64,000 bases of DNA. Origin: Rhodanobacter sp. FDAARGOS 1247 (GTDB lineage: Bacteria > Pseudomonadota > Gammaproteobacteria > Xanthomonadales > Rhodanobacteraceae). The notes under the pieces were generated by a model. The model ran no database searches, was not told where the DNA came from, and was given only the letters and a program-made list of their open reading frames with translations. The stretch's first letter is position 1, and the number at the start of each line of letters is the position of its first letter. The position numbers were made by a program, and so were the translations under genes. The stretch covers positions 372,001-436,000 of the forward strand of contig NZ_CP069535.1 in assembly GCF_016889805.1 (NCBI RefSeq). Direction: 5' to 3'. Positions 17,490 to 26,831 of the stretch are shown here, piece after piece.

Positions 17490-19925
17490 ATGTCGAATCC
17501 GAATCCGCGTGCAGACGTCCTGGCGTCACCTCGCAACTGGTTGTCCTGGTCGATCCGCTGCCTGTTGCTGGGGCTGGCGCCCATGGCGGTGCAGGCGCAA
17601 CAGGCAGGCGATGCGCCGGTGCCGGCGGACAGTGCGCCGTCGGTGGCCAACGCGATCAATCTCAACCGGGTCACCGTGACCGCGCAGAAGCGCGAGCAGC
17701 AGGTGGTCGACGTGCCGATCTCGATCTCGGCGTACTCCGATGATTTCATGCGGCGCTTCGGCATCAGCGACGTGGAGACGCTCAGCCGCTACGTGCCCGG
17801 CGTGCAGGTGCAGGTGCAGAGCCCGAACAACCCCGGCATCGCGGTGCGCGGCATCACCACCGACGATGGCGCGGCGACGGCGGCCAGCCGCGTGTCGATC
17901 TTCCAGGACGGCGTGGACATCAGCCGTTCGCGCGGCTCGATGGTGTCGCTGTTCGACATGGACCGCGTCGAGGTGCTGCGCGGACCGCAGGGCACGCTGT
18001 TCGGCCGCGGCGCCGAGAGCGGGGCGATCTCGCTGATCCAGAACAAGGCGCAGGCCGGCAACTCGGGCGGCTTCCAGAGCGAGTTCGGCAACTTCTCCAG
18101 CCGCAAGCTCACCGGCTGGATCAACACGCCGATCTCCGACAACGTCTTCGCCCGGGTGGCGGTGCACAACGCCTACCACGACGGCTACGTCGAGAACCTC
18201 AGCGGCGGCCGGCTCGGCGGCGAGGACACCAAGGCGATCCGCGCCAGCCTGCATTTCAATGTGGGCAGCGGCAGCGGCATCGACCTGATCGCGAACTACC
18301 AGCGCGACACCCCGCCGGGCACCGACTTCCACAGTGGCATCGTGCCGAACCGCTACGGCTCGACCGACGTCTACGGCGCGGCCGATCTCGATCACGGCGA
18401 CCAGCTGGGGCTGCGTCGCAAGGTCTACGGGCTCACCGCGATCGGCGACTTCGCGCTGAGCGACAGCTGGCGGCTGTCCAGCACCACCGGCCTGCGCAAG
18501 TTCAATTCGCTGGAGAAGTTCGACGCCGACGGTTCGCAGGTCAACATGCTGAACTTCGCCGAGCATTCGAAGAGCCACCAGCTGAGCCAGGAGCTGCGCC
18601 TGAACTACGACGCCGGCGGCAGCTTCACCGGCTTCTTCGGCGCCAACTATTTCTACGAGAACGGCAGCGAGGCGGTGCCGTTCAGCACCGACGAACGCAG
18701 CCTGCTGCTGCAGCTGCTGGCGCTGGCGCCGACGCTCGACGGGCTGTCCGACTCCACCCGCCAGCTGATCGCCCTGCTGGGCCCGGCGCCGCCGCTGCTC
18801 GACGCCAACTACCAGCCGAACCAGCCCTATAGCGCGATCCCGCTGCTCGGCGTGCCGCTGAACACCAACGAGCAGGAGGCGTATACCAACTACGGCCGCA
18901 CGCGCTCGTACGAGGCGTTCGCCGACGGCACCTGGCGCATCAATGACCGCTTCGACATCACCGGCGGCCTGCGGGTCAGCCGCGAGGAGCAGGCCGGCGC
19001 CTACCAGGTCACCAACGCCTCGCCCGCATCGGGCATCGGTACCACGCTGGCGTTGTTCGGCGCGGGCTTCAACGGCGTCACCGGACCGAACAACCTGTTC
19101 GTGCCGACCAACGGCCGGCTGCACAACGAGCACGACAGCACCTCGGTGGTCGGCCGCCTGATCGGCAGCTTCCACATCAACGAGGACACCAACAGCTACC
19201 TCAGCGTGTCGCGCGGGCGGCGGCCCAACGTGCTGGCCTTCAACGTCAACGAGGCGGGCACCGGCTACGACAAGGTGGTGCTGCCGGCCGAGACCATCCT
19301 GAGCTACGAAGTGGGCCTGAAGGGCGAAGGCGACGGTGGCCGTTTTGCCTACGACCTTTCCGCGTTCTATTACGACTACAACAACTTCCAGAGCACCGCG
19401 TTCCAGGGCGGCCGGCTGCTGACGCTCAACGCCGGCCGCGCCAAGGTGCCGGGCTTCGAAGCCTCGTTGCAGCAGGCATTCAGCGATCGCTTCAGCGGCT
19501 TCTTCAACTACAGCTACCTGCACGCGCGTTTCGCCGACAAGGACAACCAGGGTCGCCAGCAGGGCTACGCCGGCAACCACCTGCGGCTGGCGCCGGACCA
19601 CACCGTGGCGATCGGCGTGCAGTGGAACCAGCCGCTGGCGGAAGGTCGCAACCTGTACGTGCGGCCCAGCTACACGTGGCGCTCGAAGATCTATTTCGAG
19701 GACAACAACAATCCCGCCTATGTGCAGCCCGCGTATGGCCTGCTGAACCTGCGCGCGGGCGTCACCTTCGACAAGGGACGCTGGGATCTTTCGGTGTGGG
19801 GCGCCAACCTGCTCGGCAAGAAGTACCTGATGGACGCCGGCAACGTGGGCGAGAACTTCAACCTGGCCACCTACATCCCCGGCGCGCCGCGGACCTTCGG
19901 CATCGGCATCAGCGGCAAGTTCTAG
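17490..19925 (+). CDS. TonB-dependent outer-membrane receptor
   Basis: Energy-coupled outer-membrane transporter; 811 aa from the ATG at 17490 with GGGGAA upstream. A signal peptide ends near residue 36 (MAVQAQQ). The plug follows (VTVTAQKREQQVVDVPISIS, GIAVRGITTDDG, VEVLRGPQGTLFGRGAESGAI), then a beta barrel ending FGIGISGKF with the C-terminal Phe used for outer-membrane insertion. The substrate is not evident. Only 3 nt separate it from an alpha/beta hydrolase gene, which is followed at once by a periplasmic glycerophosphodiesterase. The set may therefore import a product of lipid or phosphodiester breakdown (inference). An in-frame ATG at 17415 would add 25 residues unlike a signal peptide. 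Confidence 0.92.
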   Translation: MSNPNPRADVLASPRNWLSWSIRCLLLGLAPMAVQAQQAGDAPVPADSAPSVANAINLNRVTVTAQKREQQVVDVPISISAYSDDFMRRFGISDVETLSRYVPGVQVQVQSPNNPGIAVRGITTDDGAATAASRVSIFQDGVDISRSRGSMVSLFDMDRVEVLRGPQGTLFGRGAESGAISLIQNKAQAGNSGGFQSEFGNFSSRKLTGWINTPISDNVFARVAVHNAYHDGYVENLSGGRLGGEDTKAIRASLHFNVGSGSGIDLIANYQRDTPPGTDFHSGIVPNRYGSTDVYGAADLDHGDQLGLRRKVYGLTAIGDFALSDSWRLSSTTGLRKFNSLEKFDADGSQVNMLNFAEHSKSHQLSQELRLNYDAGGSFTGFFGANYFYENGSEAVPFSTDERSLLLQLLALAPTLDGLSDSTRQLIALLGPAPPLLDANYQPNQPYSAIPLLGVPLNTNEQEAYTNYGRTRSYEAFADGTWRINDRFDITGGLRVSREEQAGAYQVTNASPASGIGTTLALFGAGFNGVTGPNNLFVPTNGRLHNEHDSTSVVGRLIGSFHINEDTNSYLSVSRGRRPNVLAFNVNEAGTGYDKVVLPAETILSYEVGLKGEGDGGRFAYDLSAFYYDYNNFQSTAFQGGRLLTLNAGRAKVPGFEASLQQAFSDRFSGFFNYSYLHARFADKDNQGRQQGYAGNHLRLAPDHTVAIGVQWNQPLAEGRNLYVRPSYTWRSKIYFEDNNNPAYVQPAYGLLNLRAGVTFDKGRWDLSVWGANLLGKKYLMDAGNVGENFNLATYIPGAPRTFGIGISGKF

Positions 19926-19928
19926 CCG

Positions 19929-20936
19929 ATGCGCAAGCGTCGCATCGTGCTGGCGGTGGTGCTCGCGCTGGGCACCGTCGCCGCGTTCGGGCCTCGCGCA
20001 AGGAAGCGCGAGCTGACGGTGACGCTGCCGCCGGTGCCCGATGCACCGCAGCGGCTGCAGGCCTGGGTGGACGCCCACGAGGCCGCCCAGCCGGGCATCC
20101 GCCCGGACAACCAGGCGCGCATCGTCTGGGCCGATCCGCAGCATCCGGCACGCACCGCCTGCGCCATCGTCTACCTGCACGGCTTCGGCGCCAGCCAGGG
20201 CGAGGGCGCGCCGGTGCATCGCGAACTGGCCCGCGATTTCGGCTGCAACCTCTACCTCAGCCGGCTGCCCGGCCACGGCTTGGCCGCGGCGGACGCGATG
20301 CGCGGGCTGGATGCGCAGCAACTGGTCGACGGCGCGGCGCGGGCGCTGGCGATCGGTCACGCACTGGGCGACCGGGTCATCGTGATCGGCACCTCGATGG
20401 GTGGTGCGCTGGCGATGCAACTGGCCGCGCAACAGCCGCAGGCGGTGGACGCGCTGGTGCTGTGGTCGCCACTGGTGCGCGAACGCGACGACCGGCTGGC
20501 GCCGATGTTCTGGCCATGGGGCGGCACCTTTCTGCGTTATGCCTACAACCACGGCGACGAGGTGGTGCCGCAGACGGGTGATTCGGCGTACTGGTCGAAG
20601 GCGATCCACATGGACGGCTATCGCAGCGTGGCGGTGCTCAGCCGCAGCGTGCTCAACCCGCGCATGTTCGCGAAGATCCATGCGCCGGCATTCGTGGGCT
20701 ACTACTACCGCGACGAGAAGAACCAGGACCCCACGGTGTCGGTGCCGGCGATTCTGGGCATGTTCGACCAGCTGGGCACCGCGGCGAAATATCGACGCAA
20801 GCAGGACTTCCCCGATGCCGACGCGCACGTGATCGCCTCGTCGGTGTATTCGAAATCGGTCGAGTCGGTGCACCGGCGCAGCCGCGAGTTCCTGCACGAC
20901 GTGGTCGGGCTGCCCTATGCGGGCGGCGGACACTGA
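19929..20936 (+). CDS. Membrane-anchored or exported alpha/beta hydrolase
   Basis: Predicted serine hydrolase, 335 aa. A short basic N-terminus and a hydrophobic stretch (about 6-20) suggest export or membrane anchoring. VYLHGFGASQGEGAP forms the oxyanion region and GTSMGGALA is the nucleophile elbow with the catalytic Ser. DADAHVIASS near the C-terminus supplies a plausible catalytic His. It starts 3 nt after the TonB receptor stop and ends 11 nt before glpQ, so it is co-transcribed. A lysophospholipase or esterase role is plausible from the context; the substrate cannot be read from the sequence. Confidence 0.85.
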   Translation: MRKRRIVLAVVLALGTVAAFGPRARKRELTVTLPPVPDAPQRLQAWVDAHEAAQPGIRPDNQARIVWADPQHPARTACAIVYLHGFGASQGEGAPVHRELARDFGCNLYLSRLPGHGLAAADAMRGLDAQQLVDGAARALAIGHALGDRVIVIGTSMGGALAMQLAAQQPQAVDALVLWSPLVRERDDRLAPMFWPWGGTFLRYAYNHGDEVVPQTGDSAYWSKAIHMDGYRSVAVLSRSVLNPRMFAKIHAPAFVGYYYRDEKNQDPTVSVPAILGMFDQLGTAAKYRRKQDFPDADAHVIASSVYSKSVESVHRRSREFLHDVVGLPYAGGGH

Positions 20937-20947
20937 GCGGAGCCACC

Positions 20948-22057
20948 ATGCATCGCCTATGCTTCGCCATCGCCGTTTTCTGTGGAGTGTTCATGCCCGT
21001 CGTCACCACCGCCGCCGAGAAGCCGCTGGCCGCGAAAGTGCTGGTGATCGGCCACCGCGGCGCCAGCGCCCTGCGTCCCGAACACACGCTGGCCTCGTAT
21101 GAAAAGGCCATCGCCGACGGCGCCGACTACGTCGAACCGGACCTGGTGATGACGAAGGACGGCGTGATGGTGGCGCGCCACGAGAACGAGATCGGCAGCA
21201 CCACCGACGTGGCCAGCCATCCGGAATTCGCCGCCCGCAAGACCCGCAAGACCATCGACGGCGCGGCGGTCGACGGCTGGTTCAGCGAGGACTTCACCCT
21301 GGCCGAGCTGAAGACGCTGCGGGCGCGCGAGCGGCTGCCCAAGTTGCGCAGCACGCAATACGACGGCCAGTTCCCGATCGCCACGCTGGACGAGATCATC
21401 GCGTTCGTGGCGGCCGAATCGGCAGCGCGCGGGCGCGTGATCGGAATCGTCCCGGAGATCAAGCACGGCAGCTACTTCCGCGGCATCGGTCTGCCGATGG
21501 AGGACAAGCTGCTGGCCACGCTGGCCGCACACGCCTATACGCGCACGGCGCCGGTGGAGATCCAGTCATTCGAGATCGGCAACCTGCAGTACCTGCACGG
21601 CAAGCTGGCCGACGGCACGCACGGCAACATCCGGCTGCTGCAATTGCTGGGCGACGCCGACGAGCAGCCGTACGACGTGGCCGCCGCGGGCGGCAAGCTC
21701 GACTACGGGCAGATGATGACGCCGGCCGGGCTGTGCACCATCGCCACCTATGCGAACGCGATCGGCCCCGGCATCCGCGCGATCATCCCGCTGAAGTTCG
21801 ACCACCTGCTCGGCGAGCCCACCGCGCTGGTGCACGACGCGCACGTCGCCGGCCTCGAGGTGCATCCGTACACGTTCCGGCCCGAGAACTACTTCCTGCC
21901 GCTCGACCGGTGGCGCGGCATCGATCCGCGCAACTTCAACGAGGCCGGTTCGATCACCGAGATCCGCACCTATCTCGCCACCGGCATCGATGCGTTCTTC
22001 ACCGACGACCCGGCGATCGGGCGCAAGGCGCTGGACGGGATGAACAGCGGGAAGTGA
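20948..22057 (+). CDS. glpQ: Glycerophosphodiester phosphodiesterase, periplasmic GlpQ type
   Basis: Hydrolyses glycerophosphodiesters to glycerol-3-phosphate and an alcohol. 369 aa with a signal peptide ending around VTTAA-EK. The GDPD signature VIGHRGASALRPEHTLASYEKAI carries the catalytic first His; YVEPDLVMTKDGVMVARHE supplies the metal-binding Glu/Asp and the second His. FPIATLDEII, PEIKHGSYFR and EVHPYTFRPEN are typical of the longer periplasmic GlpQ class rather than cytosolic UgpQ. Third gene of the TonB receptor operon, where it would generate small diffusible products in the periplasm. Confidence 0.93.
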   Translation: MHRLCFAIAVFCGVFMPVVTTAAEKPLAAKVLVIGHRGASALRPEHTLASYEKAIADGADYVEPDLVMTKDGVMVARHENEIGSTTDVASHPEFAARKTRKTIDGAAVDGWFSEDFTLAELKTLRARERLPKLRSTQYDGQFPIATLDEIIAFVAAESAARGRVIGIVPEIKHGSYFRGIGLPMEDKLLATLAAHAYTRTAPVEIQSFEIGNLQYLHGKLADGTHGNIRLLQLLGDADEQPYDVAAAGGKLDYGQMMTPAGLCTIATYANAIGPGIRAIIPLKFDHLLGEPTALVHDAHVAGLEVHPYTFRPENYFLPLDRWRGIDPRNFNEAGSITEIRTYLATGIDAFFTDDPAIGRKALDGMNSGK

Positions 22058-22103
22058 GGGAAGCGAGGGCGAGAGACAACTCCCGCCTCGCGTTCCCGCC
22101 GCT

Positions 22104-22685
22104 TCAGCGGGCGGCGATCTGGAACTGCTGCTTCGTCACCGGCTTGCCGTCGAGCGAGATCTCGACCTGGTACTTGCCGGCCGGCCACAGGTCGGGGTTC
22201 TGCACCTTGAACGTGGTGATCGCCGGGCCATCGGTGGCGATCGACTGGCTGATGTTGCTGACCAGCTGGCCCTGGCCTTCCAGGTAGCTCCACTTCGCGT
22301 TGAGCGTGGCGCCGCCCGTACTGCCTTCGGTGGCGACGCTGGCGTAGATCGCCTTGTCGTTGCTGGCAAAACTGTCGCCGGGGCGGGTGACCTGGTGGTC
22401 GGCGTTCACCGCGCTGCCCAGGGTGAGCTTGGCCACGCTGAACGGCGTGGGCGGCGGCAAGGTAGAGGCGGCGACCGCGATGCTGGCGGCGGTGGCTGGT
22501 GCCAGCGCGCTGGATGCCGCCGGTGAAACGGGCGCTTGCGCCACCGGTGCCGTGGAAGCCGGCGCCGGCGTGGGGGCGGGCGCAGGCGGCTCGTTCTTGC
22601 CGCAGGCGCTCAGCAGCAGGGCGCCGGCGAAGGCGACGCTGCAAAGCGCGCCGGAACGCGGGAAGGATGTCATGCAGGTTTTCAT
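22104..22685 (-). CDS. Hypothetical lipoprotein with proline/alanine-rich linker
   Basis: 193-aa protein. The N-terminal signal ends in the lipobox LLSAC, so it should be lipidated and membrane-anchored. A low-complexity Pro/Ala segment (about residues 29-65) links it to a compact C-terminal domain of about 110 aa with SFASNDKAIYASV, KWSYLEGQGQLV and WPAGKYQVEISLDGKPV, reminiscent of an immunoglobulin-like beta domain. The ATG at 22685 has GGAG upstream; a start seven codons earlier is less likely. Function unknown. It lies downstream of queF on the same strand, 146 bp away. Confidence 0.75.
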   Translation of the reverse strand: MKTCMTSFPRSGALCSVAFAGALLLSACGKNEPPAPAPTPAPASTAPVAQAPVSPAASSALAPATAASIAVAASTLPPPTPFSVAKLTLGSAVNADHQVTRPGDSFASNDKAIYASVATEGSTGGATLNAKWSYLEGQGQLVSNISQSIATDGPAITTFKVQNPDLWPAGKYQVEISLDGKPVTKQQFQIAAR

Positions 22686-22831
22686 GGGAACTCCGCTGTC
22701 GATCACGTGGCGGCGACCCGTCGCGGGTGTGGCCAGTGCAGCGAGGCTAGCTCGACGGATCTGAAGCGCCGATTACCGGGAGTTGCCGCGGCCGCTGAAC
22801 TTTCACGCGGCGGCCACGCCCCGCGGGACAG

Positions 22832-23656
22832 CTACTGGCGCACCGTGCGCGGATTGCCCGGCGTGGCCGGCGTGCTGCTGCGGAACGGGTTGATGTCCAG
22901 CCCGCCGCGGCGGGTGTAGCGCGCGTACACGCTGAGCTGCCGGGGCGCGCAGCGCTGCGTGAGGTCGACGAAGATGCGCTCCACGCACTGCTCGTGAAAC
23001 TCGTTGTGGGTGCGGAACGAGACCAGGTAGCGCAGCAGGCCCGCATGGTCGATCGGCGCGCCGCGATAGGCGATCTGCACGCTGCCCCAGTCGGGCTGGC
23101 CGGTGACCGGGCAGTTCGAGCGCAGCAGGTGCGAGACCAGGGTTTCGGCCACCGGCGTCGCCGTGGCGTCGGCCTGCAGGAAGTCCGCGTCCGGCGGTCC
23201 GTAGCTGTCGATGGCGATGTCCTGGTCATCGAGCGATTGGCCGTCCAGAACGCTCACCGGCAGGCTGGCGCCGCCGGCGGCATGCAGCTGCACCTTCACC
23301 ACGGCTCCCGCCGCGGCGGACAAGTCGTGCAGCAAGGTGTCGGTGAGGCTGGCCGCGTCGGCGATGCGTTCCTGGGCGAAGCCGTTGAGATACAGCTTGA
23401 ACGACTTCGACTCGATGATGTTGGGCGAGGCCGCCGGTACGCGGAACTCGGCCAGCGCCACCTGCGGCTTGCCGCGCGGGTCGAGCCACGACAACTCGTA
23501 GGCGTTCCAGATGTCCACGCCGTGGAACGGCAGCACTTCGCCCAGGCCGATCTCGGCGCGCTTGTCGGCGCGGGGGATCGGAAACAGCAGGCCGGGATCG
23601 TAACGGTCGGCGTAGACGGTGTCCTTGCCGAGCGGGGAATGTTCGGGAGTGCTCAT
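22832..23656 (-). CDS. queF: NADPH-dependent 7-cyano-7-deazaguanine reductase (QueF, bimodular)
   Basis: Reduces preQ0 to preQ1 in queuosine biosynthesis. At 274 aa it is the long bimodular (E. coli YqcD) type. The catalytic Cys is in [12 protein letters not shown], and [15 protein letters not shown] is the QueF substrate-binding motif. [19 protein letters not shown] and [17 protein letters not shown] are conserved C-terminal signatures. All catalytic residues appear present. No other queuosine gene is in the window. Confidence 0.96.
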   Translation of the reverse strand: MSTPEHSPLGKDTVYADRYDPGLLFPIPRADKRAEIGLGEVLPFHGVDIWNAYELSWLDPRGKPQVALAEFRVPAASPNIIESKSFKLYLNGFAQERIADAASLTDTLLHDLSAAAGAVVKVQLHAAGGASLPVSVLDGQSLDDQDIAIDSYGPPDADFLQADATATPVAETLVSHLLRSNCPVTGQPDWGSVQIAYRGAPIDHAGLLRYLVSFRTHNEFHEQCVERIFVDLTQRCAPRQLSVYARYTRRGGLDINPFRSSTPATPGNPRTVRQ

Positions 23657-23710
23657 GCGGTGGAGTTTAACTGCTCGCGCTCCGCGTTCTTGCGTTCAGG
23701 CACTTCGACG

Positions 23711-23760
23711 TCAAAAGCACCCCACCCCGGCCCTCCCCTGCGGGGGGAGGGAGTTCACGA
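23711..23760. repeat. GC-rich palindrome between queF and the aldo-keto reductase
   Basis: CCCTCCCC and GGGGGGAGGG form an imperfect hairpin behind a CCCCACCCCGGC box in the 118-bp gap between the AKR stop and the queF start. This resembles the dispersed C/G-rich intergenic palindromes common in xanthomonads. It may act as a terminator for the AKR gene, but there is no clear T-run. Confidence 0.35.
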
Positions 23761-23774
23761 GTACGCGGCAGGCT

Positions 23775-24767
23775 CTACACGTTGACCATGTGCATCATCG
23801 AGTCGACGTAGCGGTTGCCGGCAACGGCATCGGGCGGGAAGATCGCGTCGATGGCGGCGAGTTCGGCGGCGGTGAGCCGCACGTCGAGCGCGCCCAGGTT
23901 TTCGTCCAGCCGCGAGCGCTTGCGGGTGCCGGGAATCGCCAGCACCTCGTCGCCCTGCGCCAGCACCCAGGCCAGTGCCAGCTGCGCCGGCGAGCAGCCC
24001 TTGTCGGCGGCGAGCGACTTCACCTGCTCGACCAGCTGCAGGTTGCGGGCGAAGTTGTCGCCCATGAAGCGCGGACTGCTGCGGCGGTAATCGTCGGCGT
24101 CGAAATCGTCGGGCGAGCGGATCGCGCCGGTGAGGAAGCCGCGGCCCAGCGGCGAGTAGGCGACCAGGCTGACACCGAGCCGGCGGCAGGCGGCGAACAT
24201 GCCGTTGTCCTGCGGGTCGCGCGTCCACAGCGAGAATTCGCTTTGCAGCGCCGCGATCGGATGCACCTTGCAGGCGCGTTCCAGCGTGGCGCCGGACGCT
24301 TCGCTGAGGCCCAGGTAACGCACCTTGCCGGCGGCGACCAGTTCGGCCATCGCGCCCACGGTTTCCTCGATCGGCACGTTCGGGTCGACGCGGTGCTGGT
24401 AATACAGGTCGATGGTGTCGATGCCCAGGCGCTTGAGGCTGGCGTCGCAGGCGGCGTGCACGTAGTCGGGTCGGCCGTTGACGCCGCGTGCCTGCGGGTT
24501 GTCCGGGTCGCGCACGATGCCGAACTTGGTGGCGATGAAGGCCTGCTCGCGGCGGCCCCTGATCGCCTTGCCGACCAGCACCTCGTTGGTGTGCGGGCCG
24601 TACATGTCGGCGGTGTCGAGCAGGTTCAGGCCGCGATCCAGCGCGTGGTGGATGGTGGCGATCGATTCGTCGTCGTCGTGGGCGCCGTAGAACGCGCTCA
24701 TGCCCATGCAGCCGAGGCCGAGGGTGGAGACTTGCGGGCCGTGGCGGCCGAGCGTGCGGGTCTGCAT
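23775..24767 (-). CDS. Aldo/keto reductase
   Basis: NADPH-dependent oxidoreductase of the AKR superfamily, 330 aa from the ATG at 24767 (CGGAGCGACACC upstream). The N-terminal strand [22 protein letters not shown] and the catalytic tetrad are recognisable: Asp and Tyr in [11 protein letters not shown], Lys in FIATKFG and His in [19 protein letters not shown] and [16 protein letters not shown] segments match the YakC/AKR13-like group that reduces aldehydes. Divergent from a LysR regulator whose binding region lies in the shared 98-bp spacer, so it is probably that regulator's target. Confidence 0.93.
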   Translation of the reverse strand: MQTRTLGRHGPQVSTLGLGCMGMSAFYGAHDDDESIATIHHALDRGLNLLDTADMYGPHTNEVLVGKAIRGRREQAFIATKFGIVRDPDNPQARGVNGRPDYVHAACDASLKRLGIDTIDLYYQHRVDPNVPIEETVGAMAELVAAGKVRYLGLSEASGATLERACKVHPIAALQSEFSLWTRDPQDNGMFAACRRLGVSLVAYSPLGRGFLTGAIRSPDDFDADDYRRSSPRFMGDNFARNLQLVEQVKSLAADKGCSPAQLALAWVLAQGDEVLAIPGTRKRSRLDENLGALDVRLTAAELAAIDAIFPPDAVAGNRYVDSMMHMVNV

Positions 24768-24834
24768 GGTGTCGCTCCGTGGGGTGAAGGTGGATGCATG
24801 GTGCGCCCGGACGCCCATCGGATAAATGCTCAAT

Positions 24835-24874
24835 AATGGCCATCACCATTCAATCAACGGCAACAATGGCCATG
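24835..24874. promoter_or_regulatory. Repeated AATGGCCAT and inverted AATGG/CCATT in AKR/LysR spacer
   Basis: AATGG (24835-24839) and CCATT (24846-24850) form an inverted repeat with a 6-nt spacer. The 9-mer AATGGCCAT at 24835-24843 recurs at 24865-24873, 30 bp on, over the LysR start codon. Spacing near three helical turns and position suit LysR-type sites for activation and autorepression. Inference only. Confidence 0.4.
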
Positions 24875-25771
24875 GACCGACTCGAAGCGATGCGGTTGTA
24901 TACGCGGATCGTCGAACTGGGCAGTTTCACCGCCGCGGCGGACGATCTGAACCTGCCGCGCGCCACCGTCACCCATGCGATCAAGCGGCTGGAAGCCCGG
25001 CTCGGCGCGCAACTGCTGTTGCGCACCACCCGGCGCGTGCGCAGTACCCGCGATGGCGAGACCTATTACGGGCATTGCGTGCGGCTGCTGGCCGACATGG
25101 ACGAGGTCGAGGCGGACTTCCGCGAGGCCCTGGTGCAGCCGAAGGGCCGCCTGCGGGTCGACCTGCCGGCGACGCTGGCGCGGCTGCTGGTGATTCCCGC
25201 GCTGCGCGATTTCTTCGCGCGCTACCCGCAGATCCAGCTCGACATAGGTACCGGCGACCGCTTCGTCGACCTGGTCCGCGAAGGCGTCGATTGCGTGCTG
25301 CGCATCGGCGAGCTGGGCGATTCGGGCATGATCGGCCGCCGCGTGGGCGTATTGCAGCAGGTCACCGTGGCCAGCGCCGCCTACGTGCGCCGGCACGGTC
25401 AGCCCGAGTCACTGGCCGCGCTGCACGATGGCCACCTGGCGGTGAACTGGGTGTCGCCGACCACCCATCGTGCCGAGCCACTGGAATTCATGGTGGGCCG
25501 CAAGCGGCGCGAAGTGACCTTGCCCGGTTGCGTCAGCGTCAGCGGCGTGGATGCCTACCTCGGCTGTTGCGAGGCCGGCCTGGGCATCGCGCAGATGCCG
25601 CGCTATCGCATCGGCGATGAATTGAAGAGCGGCCGCCTGCGCGAAATCCTGCCGGCACATCCGCCGCCGCCGTTGCCGATGACCATCCTGTATCCGCAGC
25701 AGCGGCAGATGCCCGCGCGCCTGCGCGTGTTCGTCGACTGGCTGGTGGAGTTGACGGCGGAGCAGCGCTGA
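24866..25771 (+). CDS. LysR-family transcriptional regulator (AKR-linked)
   Basis: About 301 aa. The N-terminal helix-turn-helix reads MRLYTRIVELGSFTAAADDLNLPRATVTHAIKRLEARLG, followed by a PBP2-type effector domain (VDLPATLARLLVIPALRDFFARYPQIQLDIGTGDR). These match the CrgA/DmlR-like group of LysR proteins. ATG codons at 24866 and 24872 are both plausible; an earlier in-frame start at 24794 would add residues outside the family pattern. Divergent from the aldo-keto reductase, its likely target. The effector is unknown. Confidence 0.92.
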   Translation: MAMDRLEAMRLYTRIVELGSFTAAADDLNLPRATVTHAIKRLEARLGAQLLLRTTRRVRSTRDGETYYGHCVRLLADMDEVEADFREALVQPKGRLRVDLPATLARLLVIPALRDFFARYPQIQLDIGTGDRFVDLVREGVDCVLRIGELGDSGMIGRRVGVLQQVTVASAAYVRRHGQPESLAALHDGHLAVNWVSPTTHRAEPLEFMVGRKRREVTLPGCVSVSGVDAYLGCCEAGLGIAQMPRYRIGDELKSGRLREILPAHPPPPLPMTILYPQQRQMPARLRVFVDWLVELTAEQR

Positions 25772-25820
25772 TCAGGAGCGAATCCCGGCCTGAGCCTCCC
25801 TGCCGCAGGGAAGCCAGCCA

Positions 25821-26573
25821 TCAGGAAGCGCGGGGTGGGCCGGGGCGTGGCGCGCTGGTGCCCAGCGTGTCGCTGGTCAGCGGGGCGCCGGCGGTGATCA
25901 GGGCGCCGCGCTGCTCGGCCAGCGGCAGGCGCAGCATGCAGTCCTCGAAGCGGGCCAGTTTCTGGAACGCGGGCTGGGCCTGTACCTGCGCCACCAGGGC
26001 GGCCATCAGCGGCCAGCGTTCGGGATCGATCGCGTAGCGCACGAACGAGGCGGTGCGGAAGAAGCTGGCGAGGCTGATGTCGGCGATCGACAGTGCGCCG
26101 AACACGAAGCCGTCGTCGGGCAGTTGCTGCTCCAGATAATCGAGCGCGGCGGGGATCTCCACTTCGAGCGCGTGCTGTACCACGACCTCGTTCGGGGCTT
26201 CGCCGAAGATGTGGCGCTTGATCGCCAGCTGGTGGAACAGCCGCCAGATCAGGCCGTCGGCCAGCCGCGTGTCGGCGTACTCCTCCAGCCAGCGGGCGCG
26301 GGCGCGATCGGCGATGTCGCGGGGATAGAGCGAGAGCGTGGGGTGCTGGTCCTCCAGGTACTGGCAGATCACGCTGGAGTCGCTGAGCACCAGGTCGCCA
26401 TCCACCAGTACCGGGATGCGGCGCAGCGGGCTGAGCCGGCTGAATTCGTCGTTGCCGACGAACGGTGCGATCGGATCGACTTCGTATTCCAGCCCCTTCA
26501 GTTCGAGGCAGGCCAGTACCTTGCGCACGTAAGGGGAAATGTAGTTGCCGATGATTCTGAGGCGCTGCGTCAC
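25821..26573 (-). CDS. Glutathione S-transferase family protein
   Basis: 250 aa. The N-terminal thioredoxin-fold domain reads IIGNYISPYVRKVLACLELKGLEYEVDP with Ser in the active-site position, IPVLVDGDLVLSDSSVICQYLED carries the cis-Pro and the glutathione-binding Ser, and the C-terminal helical domain contains FGALSIADISLASFF. It starts at GTG with a strong GGAGGAG eight bases upstream; the nearby ATG is out of frame. Substrate not determinable. Divergent from the S9 peptidase gene. Confidence 0.9.
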   Translation of the reverse strand: MTQRLRIIGNYISPYVRKVLACLELKGLEYEVDPIAPFVGNDEFSRLSPLRRIPVLVDGDLVLSDSSVICQYLEDQHPTLSLYPRDIADRARARWLEEYADTRLADGLIWRLFHQLAIKRHIFGEAPNEVVVQHALEVEIPAALDYLEQQLPDDGFVFGALSIADISLASFFRTASFVRYAIDPERWPLMAALVAQVQAQPAFQKLARFEDCMLRLPLAEQRGALITAGAPLTSDTLGTSAPRPGPPRAS

Positions 26574-26721
26574 GGGGCATCTCCTCCGGAACGGATGCCG
26601 CAGCGTGCGATGGCCGCCGCCCGCGCGTCAAGCTGGCCGGCCCGCGGCGCCGTGGTCGGTCGTCACGAGGCGACCGATATCCGTGCGGCAGCGTATTTTT
26701 GCAGCATGGGCCCACAGTCGG

Positions 26722-26747
26722 GACCAATGGCAGGGGTGTCATTGGTC
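26722..26747. promoter_or_regulatory. Perfect 8-bp inverted repeat upstream of S9 peptidase
   Basis: GACCAATG (26722-26729) and CATTGGTC (26740-26747) are perfect inverted arms with a 10-nt spacer, 85 bp before the S9 peptidase ATG and inside the 258-bp divergent spacer with the GST gene. Size and symmetry fit an operator for a dimeric regulator. No matching regulator gene adjoins it. Confidence 0.45.
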
Positions 26748-26831
26748 ATGCGCACGCTAGCATCAGGTGTTCGGTACATCTGGGCCAGGGTCGGCAGTCG
26801 CAGCAATCCGCTTTCGCAAGGGGAACGCAAC

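Noticed and set aside
17526..20933. 1135-codon open frame antisense to the TonB receptor and hydrolase
   Set aside because: Spans two clear + strand genes, and has low-complexity His/Arg/Val composition.
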